A stretch of 64,000 bases of DNA from Pseudomonas moraviensis (GTDB lineage Bacteria > Pseudomonadota > Gammaproteobacteria > Pseudomonadales > Pseudomonadaceae): positions 2,170,001 through 2,234,000 of the forward strand of contig NZ_LT629788.1 in the NCBI RefSeq assembly GCF_900105805.1, read 5' to 3'. A program made the position numbers and the translations under genes. The notes under the pieces were generated by a model, which did not search any database, was not told where the DNA came from, and was given only the letters and a program-made list of their open reading frames with translations. Numbering within the stretch: the stretch's first letter is position 1; each line of letters begins with the position of its first letter. Of the stretch, positions 1-8,087 are shown one piece after another.

Positions 1-1
1 G

Positions 2-706
2 CTGGATGCGCAGGGACAAATGATTCCCTTGACCACCGAGGCCAACGGTGTGCCATTTGGATTCACTGATGATGTAGCGGTCGACAAGTCAGGCCACTAC
101 GCCTACTTCAGTGATGCCTCCAGTCGTTGGGGCTACGGCCAGGACGGCGAGGCCATCATCGAGCACGGCGCCGACGGACGCTTGCTGCGCTACGACTTTC
201 AGACCGGCAAGACCAGCGTGCTGCTCGACAAACTGCAATTCGCCAACGGCGTCACTCTTGGCCCGGACGAGGCCTATGTGCTGGTCAACGAAACCGGCGC
301 CTACCGCATCAGCCGCTATTGGCTGAGCGGGCCGAAGGCTGGCACCCACGACGTGTTCATCGACAACTTGCCAGGGCTGCCCGACAACCTCTCGTTCAAT
401 GGCAGCAATCGCTTCTGGGTAGCCCTGTATGCGCCGCGCAATGCCTTGCTCGACGGCACGGCTGAACATCCGTTTTTGCGCAAGATGATCGTGCGGGCAT
501 TGACGGTCTTGCCCAAGCCTGTGGAGAAGCGTGGGTTTGTCCTCGGTCTGGATCTGGACGGCAAGGTGATCGCCAATCTGCAGGATGCGAGCGATGGCAA
601 TTACTCGCCGATCACTACCGTGCGCGAGTACGGGCAGTGGTTGTATTTCGGCTCGTTGAAGGCGGGGCATATGGGGCGGATAGGGTTGGATTCGGCGCTG
701 AAGTGA
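2..706 (+). CDS. SMP-30/strictosidine synthase-like beta-propeller protein (5' part missing)
   Basis: The reading frame is open from the window edge, so the N-terminus lies outside and only about 234 C-terminal residues are seen; the first internal Met (base 20) is not a credible start. Repeated propeller-blade phrases such as GFTDDVAVDKSGHYAYFSDAS, LLRYDFQTGKTSVLLDKLQFANGV and DNLSFNGSNRFWVALYAPRN are typical of the strictosidine synthase / APMAP / SMP-30 superfamily, whose bacterial members are lactonase- or arylesterase-like hydrolases with a bound metal. The substrate cannot be deduced. The gene ends just before a REP pair, and its upstream operon partners are outside the window. Confidence 0.75.
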   Translation: MDAQGQMIPLTTEANGVPFGFTDDVAVDKSGHYAYFSDASSRWGYGQDGEAIIEHGADGRLLRYDFQTGKTSVLLDKLQFANGVTLGPDEAYVLVNETGAYRISRYWLSGPKAGTHDVFIDNLPGLPDNLSFNGSNRFWVALYAPRNALLDGTAEHPFLRKMIVRALTVLPKPVEKRGFVLGLDLDGKVIANLQDASDGNYSPITTVREYGQWLYFGSLKAGHMGRIGLDSALK

Positions 707-736
707 GTCAGCGGGATTTGCGCGCAATTGAATTGC

Positions 737-808
737 GCTATCGCGAGCAGGCTCACTCCTACAGGGGTACGCATTTCAAATTGTAGGAGTGAGCCTGCTC
801 GCGATAGC
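737..808. repeat. REP inverted pair (REPIN)
   Basis: Two REP units face each other, GCTATCGCGAGCAGGCTCAC on one side and its near reverse complement on the other, about 20 bases apart. This is the common Pseudomonas REPIN layout. It sits between the convergent ends of the first gene and the small leftward gene. Confidence 0.9.
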
Positions 809-814
809 GGTCTG

Positions 815-979
815 TCAGTTGCTGGATCTATCGAACTTGTCCGGATCGTCGTCTTCGGGAAGCTCCTCGACCGGTTCTTCAGGATGCGCGGTGGTATGCG
901 CCGGGCTGTTCGGTTCGGGACGGGTGGGAATCGGGTCGAAACCGCCCTGCTCTTCACTGGGGAATTTGGGGTCGTTCAT
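815..979 (-). CDS. Small acidic hypothetical protein, 54 aa
   Basis: A leftward frame starts at base 979 after a good ribosome site (GAGGTG, about 2-5 bases from ATG) and encodes 54 residues beginning MNDPKFPSEEQGGFDPIP. It is rich in Pro, Glu and Asp (PEEPVEELPEDDDPDKFD), has no predicted membrane or signal segment and is probably disordered. Similar short acidic proteins are common next to stress genes in Pseudomonas, but I cannot assign a function. It is short, so the call rests on the ribosome site and non-random composition. The stop is immediately next to a REP pair. Confidence 0.55.
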   Translation of the reverse strand: MNDPKFPSEEQGGFDPIPTRPEPNSPAHTTAHPEEPVEELPEDDDPDKFDRSSN

Positions 980-1078
980 GTGGCACCTCGCAACGAGTCG
1001 ATGGTTTGCAGACTCTGCACATTGGAGGTGCCGTAAGCCGTAGCCGTTCCCTTGGGAAAATGACCACGGGTCGGGCGA

Positions 1079-1333
1079 TTACTGGCCCGTCAGCGGCTGC
1101 CCCGCCAGTTGGGCGACGATCTGCTCCTTGACGATTACACGCTTCTCTTTGAGCTTTTTCAGGTCATCGTCAGTGGGGGCGTCTGACTTGGCGTTCTCGG
1201 CCTCGACGACCGCTTTATCGACATCAAAATACTTGTTAAGCAACGAATCCAGCTTCGGATCCTCGGAGCGTTTTTGCTCGATCTCTTCCTTCTTGCAGCC
1301 CAGGTCCTGATACAGATCATGTGAAACCGGCAT
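1079..1333 (-). CDS. DUF465 (YdcH-like) family small protein
   Basis: This 84-residue protein (MPVSHDLYQDLGCKKEEIEQ...) has the DUF465 pattern: a short helical hairpin rich in Lys and Glu, with FDVDKAVVEAE in the middle and DDDLKKLKEKRVIVKEQI near the end. Family members in E. coli (YdcH) and Pseudomonas are about 75-85 aa, so it is full length. The ribosome site GGAGGTG lies just upstream. Function in the family is unknown; the sequence predicts a soluble coiled-coil protein. It diverges from the DUF4142 gene across about 200 bases that should hold both promoters. Confidence 0.8.
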   Translation of the reverse strand: MPVSHDLYQDLGCKKEEIEQKRSEDPKLDSLLNKYFDVDKAVVEAENAKSDAPTDDDLKKLKEKRVIVKEQIVAQLAGQPLTGQ

Positions 1334-1537
1334 GAAACACCTCCATCAATTTGATCGACAACCAGCGCGACCGATGCGCTGACTCATTATCAGCATGGCC
1401 TTGGGCAATGGCTTCTGTCGACTCCCTGTCAGACCAGCGGTTGCCGTTCGTCGCCCTGTCGTAAATGCGATAAAACCTTTGCCGTGTCCTCCCGCTCCAT
1501 TGGATAACGCTCACAAAAACCTGCGTGGAGATACCCA

Positions 1538-2059
1538 ATGGACGGATTCAACCTGCGTCATCTCGCCCTGGCTGTTGCACTGTCTGCCGGCATGGGCAGC
1601 GCCTTTGCCGCGACTGACAACGACTTTGTCGATAACGCCGCTGCTGGTGGCATCGCTGAAATCGAAACCAGCCGCCTGGCCCTGGAAAAAAGCCAGTCCG
1701 CCGACATCAAAGCCTTTGCCAACCAGATGATCACTGATCACAGCAAGGCCAACGATGAACTGGCGGCGATTGCCAAAGCCAACGACATCGAAGTCCCGGA
1801 CACCACCACCCTGGTCAAGCAGGCCAAGGAAAAGATTCTCGACATGCGCGATGAATCCTTCGATGCGGCCTACGCCAATAACCAGGTCAAGGCTCACGAA
1901 GAGACGATCGAGCTGTTCAAGAAGCAGGCGAATACCGTGACCGATGACAAGGCCAAAGGCGCTACTGAACTGAAAGCGTTCGCGCAGAAAATGCTGCCGG
2001 CGCTGGAAAAACATCTGGCCCACGCCAAAGAGCTGCAAGCCAAACACCCGAGCAAATAA
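1538..2059 (+). CDS. DUF4142 domain periplasmic protein
   Basis: The 173-residue product has a Sec signal peptide (hydrophobic residues about 9-24 ending SAFA, cleavage before ATDNDF). The mature part is helical with DUF4142 phrases: DNAAAGGIAEIETSRLAL, SADIKAFANQMITDHSKAN and KAHEETIELFKKQA. DUF4142 proteins are ferritin-like helical bundles reported near stress and envelope genes; their activity is not established. The start follows a GTGGAG ribosome-like site. A strong terminator follows at once, so it is probably monocistronic. Confidence 0.85.
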   Translation: MDGFNLRHLALAVALSAGMGSAFAATDNDFVDNAAAGGIAEIETSRLALEKSQSADIKAFANQMITDHSKANDELAAIAKANDIEVPDTTTLVKQAKEKILDMRDESFDAAYANNQVKAHEETIELFKKQANTVTDDKAKGATELKAFAQKMLPALEKHLAHAKELQAKHPSK

Positions 2060-2073
2060 ACGCCCGGGCAATA

Positions 2074-2105
2074 AAAAAGGCCGCATCCATCGATGCGGCC
2101 TTTTT
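2074..2105 (+). terminator. Rho-independent terminator after the DUF4142 gene
   Basis: AAAAAGGCCGCAT and ATGCGGCCTTTTT form perfect 13-base arms around a CCATCG loop. The A and T tracts on both sides make it usable in both directions, so it can also terminate the leftward gene at 2118-2396. Confidence 0.95.
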
Positions 2106-2117
2106 GCGTTCTGCCGA

Positions 2118-2396
2118 TCAACCGCCATCGGTGTCGATGTCGGCGTCGGTGCTTTCGCCCGGTGCGGGGCGGTCCGGGTCAGGCTTGAAGCCGGGGCTGA
2201 ATTCGTTGTTGTTGTCGTCGTGATGCTGTTTCTGATCAACTTCGCTGGCCGCACTGTCGGCCTGCCCTTTTTCGGCCGGTGCAGGCTTGGTTTGCCCCGG
2301 TGTTTGCGGGTCGATCGCCGGATCGTTGCGGTTAATCGACTCAGAGGACTGATTTTGCTGTTGCGGCGCTTGCTCGTTCATATCCACCTCATTCAT
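2118..2396 (-). CDS. Disordered hydrophilic hypothetical protein, 92 aa
   Basis: The start at 2396 (MNEVDMNEQAPQQQNQ) is preferred because GGAGG lies seven bases upstream; a second Met five residues later is possible. The sequence is almost free of hydrophobic residues and rich in Gln, Asn, Asp, Pro and His (EVDQKQHHDDNNNEFSPGF, ending DADIDTDGG). It is very likely intrinsically disordered and soluble. Its style resembles the 54-residue protein at 815-979. No function can be assigned. It ends at the bidirectional terminator shared with the DUF4142 gene. Confidence 0.65.
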   Translation of the reverse strand: MNEVDMNEQAPQQQNQSSESINRNDPAIDPQTPGQTKPAPAEKGQADSAASEVDQKQHHDDNNNEFSPGFKPDPDRPAPGESTDADIDTDGG

Positions 2397-2642
2397 AGTC
2401 CTGCCTCCCTCTTCCAGCACGACTGGAAAACGTCGGGCATGCAGATTCGAAGCCTGACGCCGTAGATTCGTTCAAAAGATCGTTGCCTGCTGCCACGCCG
2501 ACTAGAGTTACCGGGGTGTTCGACGCGGCAGGCAGAAAAATTCAGCGCTGGATGAACAACTATTTCAAGCGGCAAATGTCAGTCAATTCGCGCCGGCCAT
2601 TTCGCTGCGCCGGCCCCCAATACGTATCGGAGCGACACGCAC

Positions 2643-3494
2643 ATGGCAGCACTGCAGAACAGCACAGTCGAAGCAATCAAGAACAACCAGACGCAACTGC
2701 TGAGCGAATGGACCAAACGCCTCGAAGCCAGCGGCGCCACGCGCAACCTCAAGGAACATGACCTCGCGCAACAGACCCGCGATTTGCTGAGCCTGCTGCT
2801 GACCGGCCTGGAAAACGGCAATGGCAGCAAGATTGCCGCCGCAGGCTGGGAAGATACCCGCCAGTTCCTTGAAAAGCTGTCGCAAAGCCGCGCCCTGCTC
2901 GGCCAGGATTCCCAGCAAACTGCCAACTTCATCTTCGCTCTGAAGGGGCCGTTGTTCGCCCTGCTGCAAAACCATTATCAGGACCAGCCGGCACTGCTCG
3001 CCGAGCAATTGCTGGAAGTGTCCGAACTGCTCGACACCGTCGGCATGCACACCATCGGCACCTTCCAGAAATCCCGCGAGGCGGTGATCAAGCGTCAGCA
3101 GGAAGAATTGCTGGAACTGTCGACCCCGGTCGTCAAGCTGTGGGACGGCGTCCTCGCCCTGCCAATGATCGGCACCCTTGATTCGCAGCGCACCCAAGTG
3201 GTGATGGAATCGCTGCTGCAACGCATCGTCGACACCGGTTCGGAAATCGCCATCATCGACATCACCGGCGTGCCGACCGTCGACACACTGGTTGCCCAGC
3301 ACCTGCTGAAAACCGTGACCGCGATCCGCCTGATGGGCGCCGATTGCATCATCAGCGGCGTGCGTCCGCAGATTGCTCAAACCATCGTCCACCTCGGTCT
3401 GGATCTGCAAGGCGTAGTGACCAAGGCCAACCTGGCCGACGCATTGAAACTGGCCCTGACCCGCTTGGGTGTCAGCCTCGTCAAGACGGCTTGA
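2643..3494 (+). CDS. rsbR: RsbR-like stressosome scaffold, helical sensor plus STAS domain
   Basis: The 283-residue protein has an all-helical N-terminal half (about 1-155, RsbRD-like N-domain) and a C-terminal STAS domain (about 162-280). IIDITGVPTVDTLVAQHLLK and ISGVRPQIAQTIVHLGLDL are the signature STAS segments. Thr215 in VDT and Thr247 in IAQT occupy positions where RsbT phosphorylates Bacillus RsbR proteins (family knowledge). It should form the stressosome shell with RsbS and hold RsbT until a signal arrives. A ribosome site GGAG precedes the start. It opens a six-gene run with stop-start gaps of a few bases or overlaps. Confidence 0.9.
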   Translation: MAALQNSTVEAIKNNQTQLLSEWTKRLEASGATRNLKEHDLAQQTRDLLSLLLTGLENGNGSKIAAAGWEDTRQFLEKLSQSRALLGQDSQQTANFIFALKGPLFALLQNHYQDQPALLAEQLLEVSELLDTVGMHTIGTFQKSREAVIKRQQEELLELSTPVVKLWDGVLALPMIGTLDSQRTQVVMESLLQRIVDTGSEIAIIDITGVPTVDTLVAQHLLKTVTAIRLMGADCIISGVRPQIAQTIVHLGLDLQGVVTKANLADALKLALTRLGVSLVKTA

Positions 3495-3496
3495 CC

Positions 3497-3859
3497 ATGG
3501 AACGTATTCCGATTCTTCAAATGGGCGAATTCCTGCTGGTGACCATTCAGGTCGACATGCATGATCAACTCGCGATGACCCTGCAGGACGATCTGTCCGA
3601 GCGCATCAGCCGGACCTCGGCGCGCGGTGTGTTGATCGACATTTCGGCGCTGGACATGGTCGATTCGTTCATCGGGCGCATGATCGGCACGATTTCCGGG
3701 CTGTCGAAAATCATGGACGCCGAAACCGTGCTGGTCGGCATGCAGCCGGCGGTGGCGATCACCCTGGTTGAGCTGGGCATGACATTGCCGGGCGTCAGTA
3801 CCGCACTGAACGTCGAACGCGGGATGAAACTGCTGCGGGAACGAGTACTTGCACAATGA
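3497..3859 (+). CDS. rsbS: RsbS-like stressosome STAS antagonist
   Basis: A single-domain 120-residue STAS protein starting two bases after the rsbR stop. RGVLIDISALDMVDSFIGRM carries Ser57 at the site matching Bacillus RsbS Ser59, the RsbT phosphorylation target, and VGMQPAVAITLVELGMTL is the second hallmark segment. It should bind RsbT and release it when phosphorylated. The start at 3497 is chosen because it gives the family length of about 120 aa; longer in-frame upstream Mets lie inside rsbR. The stop overlaps the rsbT start as ATGA, pointing to translational coupling. Confidence 0.9.
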   Translation: MERIPILQMGEFLLVTIQVDMHDQLAMTLQDDLSERISRTSARGVLIDISALDMVDSFIGRMIGTISGLSKIMDAETVLVGMQPAVAITLVELGMTLPGVSTALNVERGMKLLRERVLAQ

Positions 3860-4260
3860 CCGTGCGCAGCAGCGGTACTCAACCCATTCTCATTGAACAG
3901 GACGTGGTGCTGGCCCGCCAGACCACGCGCAAGCTCGCCACCGAGTGCGGCATGCGCCTGATCGACCTGACCAAACTGGTGACCGCTGTCAGCGAGCTGG
4001 CACGTAACACCATGGTCTATGGCGGCGGTGGCGACATGGACTGGCAGGTCCTCGAGGAAAACGGCCGGGTCGGTCTGCGTCTGACCTTCCGCGACGAAGG
4101 CCCGGGCATCCCTGACATCAAACTGGCGATGACCGACGGCTGGACCTCCGGCAGCGGTCTGGGCCTGGGTCTGACCGGCGCCAAACGCCTGGTCAATGAA
4201 TTCGAACTCGACACTGAGCCCGGTAAAGGCACGCGCATTACGATCACACGATGGACATGA
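3856..4260 (+). CDS. rsbT: RsbT-like serine kinase switch protein
   Basis: The 134-residue protein has the GHKL kinase motifs of the RsbT/RsbW family: an N box (SELARNTMVYGG), a G1 box (FRDEGPGIPDIKLAM) and a G2 box (TSGSGLGLGLTGAKRL). RsbT phosphorylates RsbR and RsbS, leaves the complex and activates a downstream effector. In Bacillus that is the phosphatase RsbU; here candidates are the neighbouring phosphatase or kinases. The start overlaps rsbS by four bases. All expected nucleotide-binding residues are present, so it is probably active. Confidence 0.9.
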   Translation: MTVRSSGTQPILIEQDVVLARQTTRKLATECGMRLIDLTKLVTAVSELARNTMVYGGGGDMDWQVLEENGRVGLRLTFRDEGPGIPDIKLAMTDGWTSGSGLGLGLTGAKRLVNEFELDTEPGKGTRITITRWT

Positions 4261-5270
4261 ATATCACCGGGTCGTTGACCCAGGTCCTGCCGATCGAGGA
4301 CAGCAGCCAGATCGGTCACGCACGACGCACTGCGCAGAAACTCGCCGAGCAGCATGGCTTCGATGAAAACGACGCCGGGCGCGTGGCGCTGGTGGCAACC
4401 GAACTGGCCAGTAACGTGCTCAAGCATGCCCGACGCGGCGAATTTCACCTGCGCGTACTGCCACGACCGGGCAACGGTTTCGCCATCGAGATGCAGACCG
4501 TGGATCGCGCGCAGGGCTTTGACCTGGACGCGTGTCTGGCGGATGGCTTTTCCACCGGCGGTACGCAGGGCATCGGTCTCGGCGCGGTGTCGCGTCAGAC
4601 GGATGTGTTCGATGTTTACGCCGACCACCGCGGCGCCGTGCTGCTGGCGCGGATCTTTGCCCGCAGCGATCGGCAGGCCGATATCCGCTTCGGGGTCAGC
4701 CAGCATTCGTTGCATGCCGATCCAGCCTGCGGCGATGTCTGGCACCTGAAGTTTGAAGGTTCGCGGATCAGCGCACTGGTGGTCGATGGCCTCGGCCATG
4801 GCGAAGACGCCGAGCGCGCAGGCCTGGCCGGGGCACAAGCATTCGCCCGGGCACCGTTCGCCGATCCTGTGGTATTGATGGAAGACCTGCATCAGGAAAT
4901 GCTTGGCACCCGCGGCGGCGCCGTGGCGTTCGCCCAGTTCGACAGCCAGCGCGACGGCCTGACGTTCGCCGGTGTCGGTAACATCGGCGCCAGTCTGCTG
5001 GAGCCTGGCAAATCCCGCGGTCTGGCCTCGCACCCCGGTATCGTTGGCGGCCAGTACCGTAAAGCCAAACCCTTTGACTATGCTCACGTGAACGGACATT
5101 TATTGATCATGTACAGCGACGGCTTACAGTCCCGTTGGAATCTTGCAGACTACCCCGGCCTGGTGCATCGCCATCCCGCCGTGATAGCCAGCGTCCTGCA
5201 CCGCGACTTCTGTCGCGGCCGCGATGACGTGACGGTACTGGTCGTAGCTCTGGAGGCCGCCCATGGCTGA
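4257..5270 (+). CDS. RsbX/SpoIIE-type PP2C phosphatase with N-terminal GHKL ATPase-like domain
   Basis: Two domains are visible in 337-339 residues. Residues 15-135 are RsbW/T-like: VALVATELASNVLKHA is the N box and TQGIGLGAV the G2 box, but the G1 region (TVDRAQGFDLD) lacks the usual DxGxG and may bind ATP poorly. Residues 145-338 are a PP2C/SpoIIE domain with VVDGLGHGEDAE, GVGNIGASL, MYSDGLQSRW and RDDVTVLV, the metal-binding acidic set. By analogy with RsbX it may reset RsbR and RsbS. The start at 4257 overlaps the rsbT stop as ATGA; ATG 4251 is an alternative. It overlaps the kinase downstream by 8 bases. Confidence 0.85.
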   Translation: MNITGSLTQVLPIEDSSQIGHARRTAQKLAEQHGFDENDAGRVALVATELASNVLKHARRGEFHLRVLPRPGNGFAIEMQTVDRAQGFDLDACLADGFSTGGTQGIGLGAVSRQTDVFDVYADHRGAVLLARIFARSDRQADIRFGVSQHSLHADPACGDVWHLKFEGSRISALVVDGLGHGEDAERAGLAGAQAFARAPFADPVVLMEDLHQEMLGTRGGAVAFAQFDSQRDGLTFAGVGNIGASLLEPGKSRGLASHPGIVGGQYRKAKPFDYAHVNGHLLIMYSDGLQSRWNLADYPGLVHRHPAVIASVLHRDFCRGRDDVTVLVVALEAAHG

Positions 5271-6138
5271 ATCGACAACCCTGAGCCCTGCCGAGCAGGC
5301 GGCGCTCATCGCCCAGTTGCAGCGTGAAACCACTGCCCTGCGCGAAGAGCTCGATGAAACCAATCAGGGCGTGCTTGCGCTGTACGCCGAGCTCGACAAT
5401 CAGGCCGAGGAACTGCGTCAGGCCTCGGATCTGAAGAGCCGGTTCCTGTCGTACATGAGCCATGAATTCCGCACGCCACTGGGCTCGATCCTGAGCATCA
5501 ACAGCCTGCTCGCCGACGAACTCGACGGCCCGCTCAGTCCCGAGCAACACAAGCAGGTAGCGTTCGTCAGCACTGCTGCCCGGGAACTCAGCGACATGGT
5601 CGATGACCTGCTCGATCTGGCGAAGATCGAAGCCGGGCGCATCAGCATTTCTCCGGCCTGGTTCGACATGTTCGATCTGTTTTCCGCCTTGCGCGGCATG
5701 TTCCGGCCGATCGTCGATGCGACAGCGGTGGATCTGATCTTCGAAGAGCCGCTCGGCCTGCCGCGCCTGTATACCGACGACAAGAAGCTCGGGCAGATCC
5801 TGCGCAACTTCATTTCCAACTCGCTGAAGTTCACCACCCGTGGCGAAGTGCGCGTCTCGACGCGCATGGAAGGCGAAGACAAAGTGCGCTTCGCCGTCAG
5901 CGATACCGGCATCGGCATTGCGCCAGAACTGCATGACACGCTGTTCGAGGACTTCTCCCAGGTCGATTCGCCGTTGCAGAAACGCTTGCGCGGCACCGGT
6001 CTGGGTCTGTCACTGTGCAAGCGTTTCGCCGCGCTGCTGGGCGGTGAAGTCGGGGTTGAAAGTACCCCGGGCGTCGGCTCGACGTTCTTTGTCATCATCC
6101 CGCTGGCAATCGCTCTGGAGAACGTCGATGAATCGTGA
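5263..6138 (+). CDS. Sensor histidine kinase of the stressosome operon
   Basis: This 291-residue soluble kinase has an N-terminal coiled coil (about 10-58, LQRETTALREELDETNQG), a HisKA domain with the phospho-acceptor His67 in MSHEFRTP, and a HATPase domain with NFISNSLKF, DTGIGI and GTGLGLSL boxes. No transmembrane segment or classical sensor domain is present, so its input is probably a protein partner, plausibly the RsbRST complex or the phosphatase. It overlaps its neighbours on both sides (8 and 11 bases), which argues for coupled expression with the hybrid kinase that follows. Confidence 0.9.
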   Translation: MAESTTLSPAEQAALIAQLQRETTALREELDETNQGVLALYAELDNQAEELRQASDLKSRFLSYMSHEFRTPLGSILSINSLLADELDGPLSPEQHKQVAFVSTAARELSDMVDDLLDLAKIEAGRISISPAWFDMFDLFSALRGMFRPIVDATAVDLIFEEPLGLPRLYTDDKKLGQILRNFISNSLKFTTRGEVRVSTRMEGEDKVRFAVSDTGIGIAPELHDTLFEDFSQVDSPLQKRLRGTGLGLSLCKRFAALLGGEVGVESTPGVGSTFFVIIPLAIALENVDES

Positions 6139-8071
6139 CATCCGCCTGCTGATTGTCGATGACAACGTCGCCACCCGTTACGCCTTGCGCCGGCGTCTGG
6201 AGCGCCACGGCTACGCGGTGCTCGAAGCCGGCACCGGCAGTGACGGTCTGGCCCTGATCGAGAGCGAAGCCCTCGATGCGTTGATCCTCGACGTCAACCT
6301 GCCGGACATGAGCGGTTTCGATATCGTCCGCCTGCTGCGCGCCGACCCGCGCACCGCGCTGCTGCCGGTGATCCATGTGTCAGCAGCCTCGATCCAGACC
6401 GGCGACATCATCACCGGTCTGAACGCCGGCGCCGATGCCTACCTGATTCACCCGGTCGACCCCGACGTACTGCTGGCGACGCTGCGCACCTTGCTGCGGG
6501 TGCGCGACACGGAAAACGCCCTGCGCGAAAGCGAGGCACGTTTTCGCGAGATTTTCGCCAACGTCTCGGCGCCGATTGCGGTAATCGATGCCAATCTGAA
6601 TGTGCATGAATGCAACCATGCCTTTGCTCAGTTGATCGTCGACAACCGTGACCCACAGGCCCTGCGTGAATGTTTCGCCGAAGATCAATGCTCGATCCTC
6701 GATGAACTGCGTCTGCGACTGGTCGACGGCGAGCGCTGGAAAGGCACGCTGAACATGAGCGTGCAAGGCGAGATTCGCGAAACGCAGTGGCAGATTTCGC
6801 CGTATCGCACCCCGGAATTGAGCCTGGTATTCGTCGAAGATGTCACCGAACATCGCCACCGCGAGCGCTCGCATCTGGCGCGACTGGATGACACCACCAC
6901 ACAATTGGCTAAGGAAGTTGCCGAACGCGTGCACGCCGAAGCGCAATTGCTGCAAGTGCAGAAAATGGATGCACTGGGCAAGCTCACCGGCGGTATCGCC
7001 CACGACTTCAACAACCTGCTGACCGGGATCATCACCAGTCTGGAACTGATTCAGAAACGCGTGGCCGATGAGCGCCTGGACAAGGTGCAGTTCTATACCG
7101 AAGCAGCGCTGAACTCGGCGATGAGCGCGGCCTCGCTGACCCATCGTCTGCTCGCGTTCGCCCGTCAGCAGCCGCTCGACACCCGGCCGGTGGATATCAA
7201 CGAGCACGTTCGCTCGCTGGAAGAATTGCTGGTGCGCACCATCGGTGAGCGCATCACCCTGAAGCTGGAACTGACCAACAAACCGGCGATTGCGCTGGTG
7301 GATCCGGTGCAGCTGGAAAGCGCGGTGCTCAACCTGGTGATCAACGCCCGCGATGCCCTGCCCTCCGGCGGCAATATCTGGGTCAACACCTACGCCGCTT
7401 ATTCCCACGGCGATCCGAATCTGGCCGATGGCGCTTACGTGGCGCTGTCGGTACGCGACGACGGCACCGGCATTGAACACAACGTGATCGACAAGGTGTT
7501 CGAACCGTTCTTCACCACCAAACCTTTGGGCCAGGGCACCGGGCTCGGCCTGTCGACGATTTACGGTTTTGCCCGTCAGTCTGGCGGTGACGCGCACATC
7601 CGCAGTGTTGCCCGGCGTGGCACCGAAGTGACGATCATGCTGCCCGGCACCAACGACCCGACCGGCGCCGACGTGCCTGTGCCGGTGCCTGATGCCAAAG
7701 GCAGTGGCGAACATGTGCTGATCGTCGAAGACATGGCCACTGTTCGCTTGTTCGTCAACGAAGTGCTGGAAGATGCCGGCTATCGCTGCACGCAGGCGGC
7801 GGATATCGAGTCGGCGCTGGAGCGCTTGCAGAATGACCCGTCAATCGATCTGCTGCTGACCGACGTCGGCCTGCCCCGCATGAGCGGCCGCGAACTGGCG
7901 GATGTCGCCCGCGGCTGGAACGCAGGGCTGCCGATCCTGTTCATGACCGGCTACGCCGAAACCGCGATCAACCGCCAAGTCTTCCTCGGCACAGGGATGG
8001 AAATGCTGGTCAAACCGTTCCAGATCAGCGAACTGCTCGACAAGGTCCGCCGCACGCTCGATGGCGCCTGA
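6128..8071 (+). CDS. Hybrid histidine kinase, REC-PAS-HisKA-HATPase-REC
   Basis: The start at 6128 is set by the 11-base overlap with the kinase gene and by the receiver domain beginning at once (IRLLIVDDN). Domains in the 647 residues are: REC1 (5-120, Asp55 in LILDVNLP), PAS (135-240), HisKA (His292 in GGIAHDFNNLL), HATPase (395-510, INARDAL, DDGTGI, GTGLGLS) and REC2 (527-643, Asp579, Lys629 in LVKPF). In REC1 the usual switch Lys before Pro is His108 (YLIHPVD), so it may signal atypically. It likely receives phosphate from the preceding kinase. No DNA-binding output is present. Confidence 0.9.
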   Translation: MNRDIRLLIVDDNVATRYALRRRLERHGYAVLEAGTGSDGLALIESEALDALILDVNLPDMSGFDIVRLLRADPRTALLPVIHVSAASIQTGDIITGLNAGADAYLIHPVDPDVLLATLRTLLRVRDTENALRESEARFREIFANVSAPIAVIDANLNVHECNHAFAQLIVDNRDPQALRECFAEDQCSILDELRLRLVDGERWKGTLNMSVQGEIRETQWQISPYRTPELSLVFVEDVTEHRHRERSHLARLDDTTTQLAKEVAERVHAEAQLLQVQKMDALGKLTGGIAHDFNNLLTGIITSLELIQKRVADERLDKVQFYTEAALNSAMSAASLTHRLLAFARQQPLDTRPVDINEHVRSLEELLVRTIGERITLKLELTNKPAIALVDPVQLESAVLNLVINARDALPSGGNIWVNTYAAYSHGDPNLADGAYVALSVRDDGTGIEHNVIDKVFEPFFTTKPLGQGTGLGLSTIYGFARQSGGDAHIRSVARRGTEVTIMLPGTNDPTGADVPVPVPDAKGSGEHVLIVEDMATVRLFVNEVLEDAGYRCTQAADIESALERLQNDPSIDLLLTDVGLPRMSGRELADVARGWNAGLPILFMTGYAETAINRQVFLGTGMEMLVKPFQISELLDKVRRTLDGA

Positions 8072-8087
8072 ATAAACGCACATCCCC

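Noticed and set aside
89..727. Long leftward open frame opposite the first gene
   Set aside because: It has no ribosome site and mirrors the codon pattern of the strictosidine-synthase-like gene, so it is a shadow frame.
2643..8071. A complete SigB-type pathway
   Set aside because: No sigma factor, RsbV, RsbW or RsbU gene is present, so I call it only stressosome-like.
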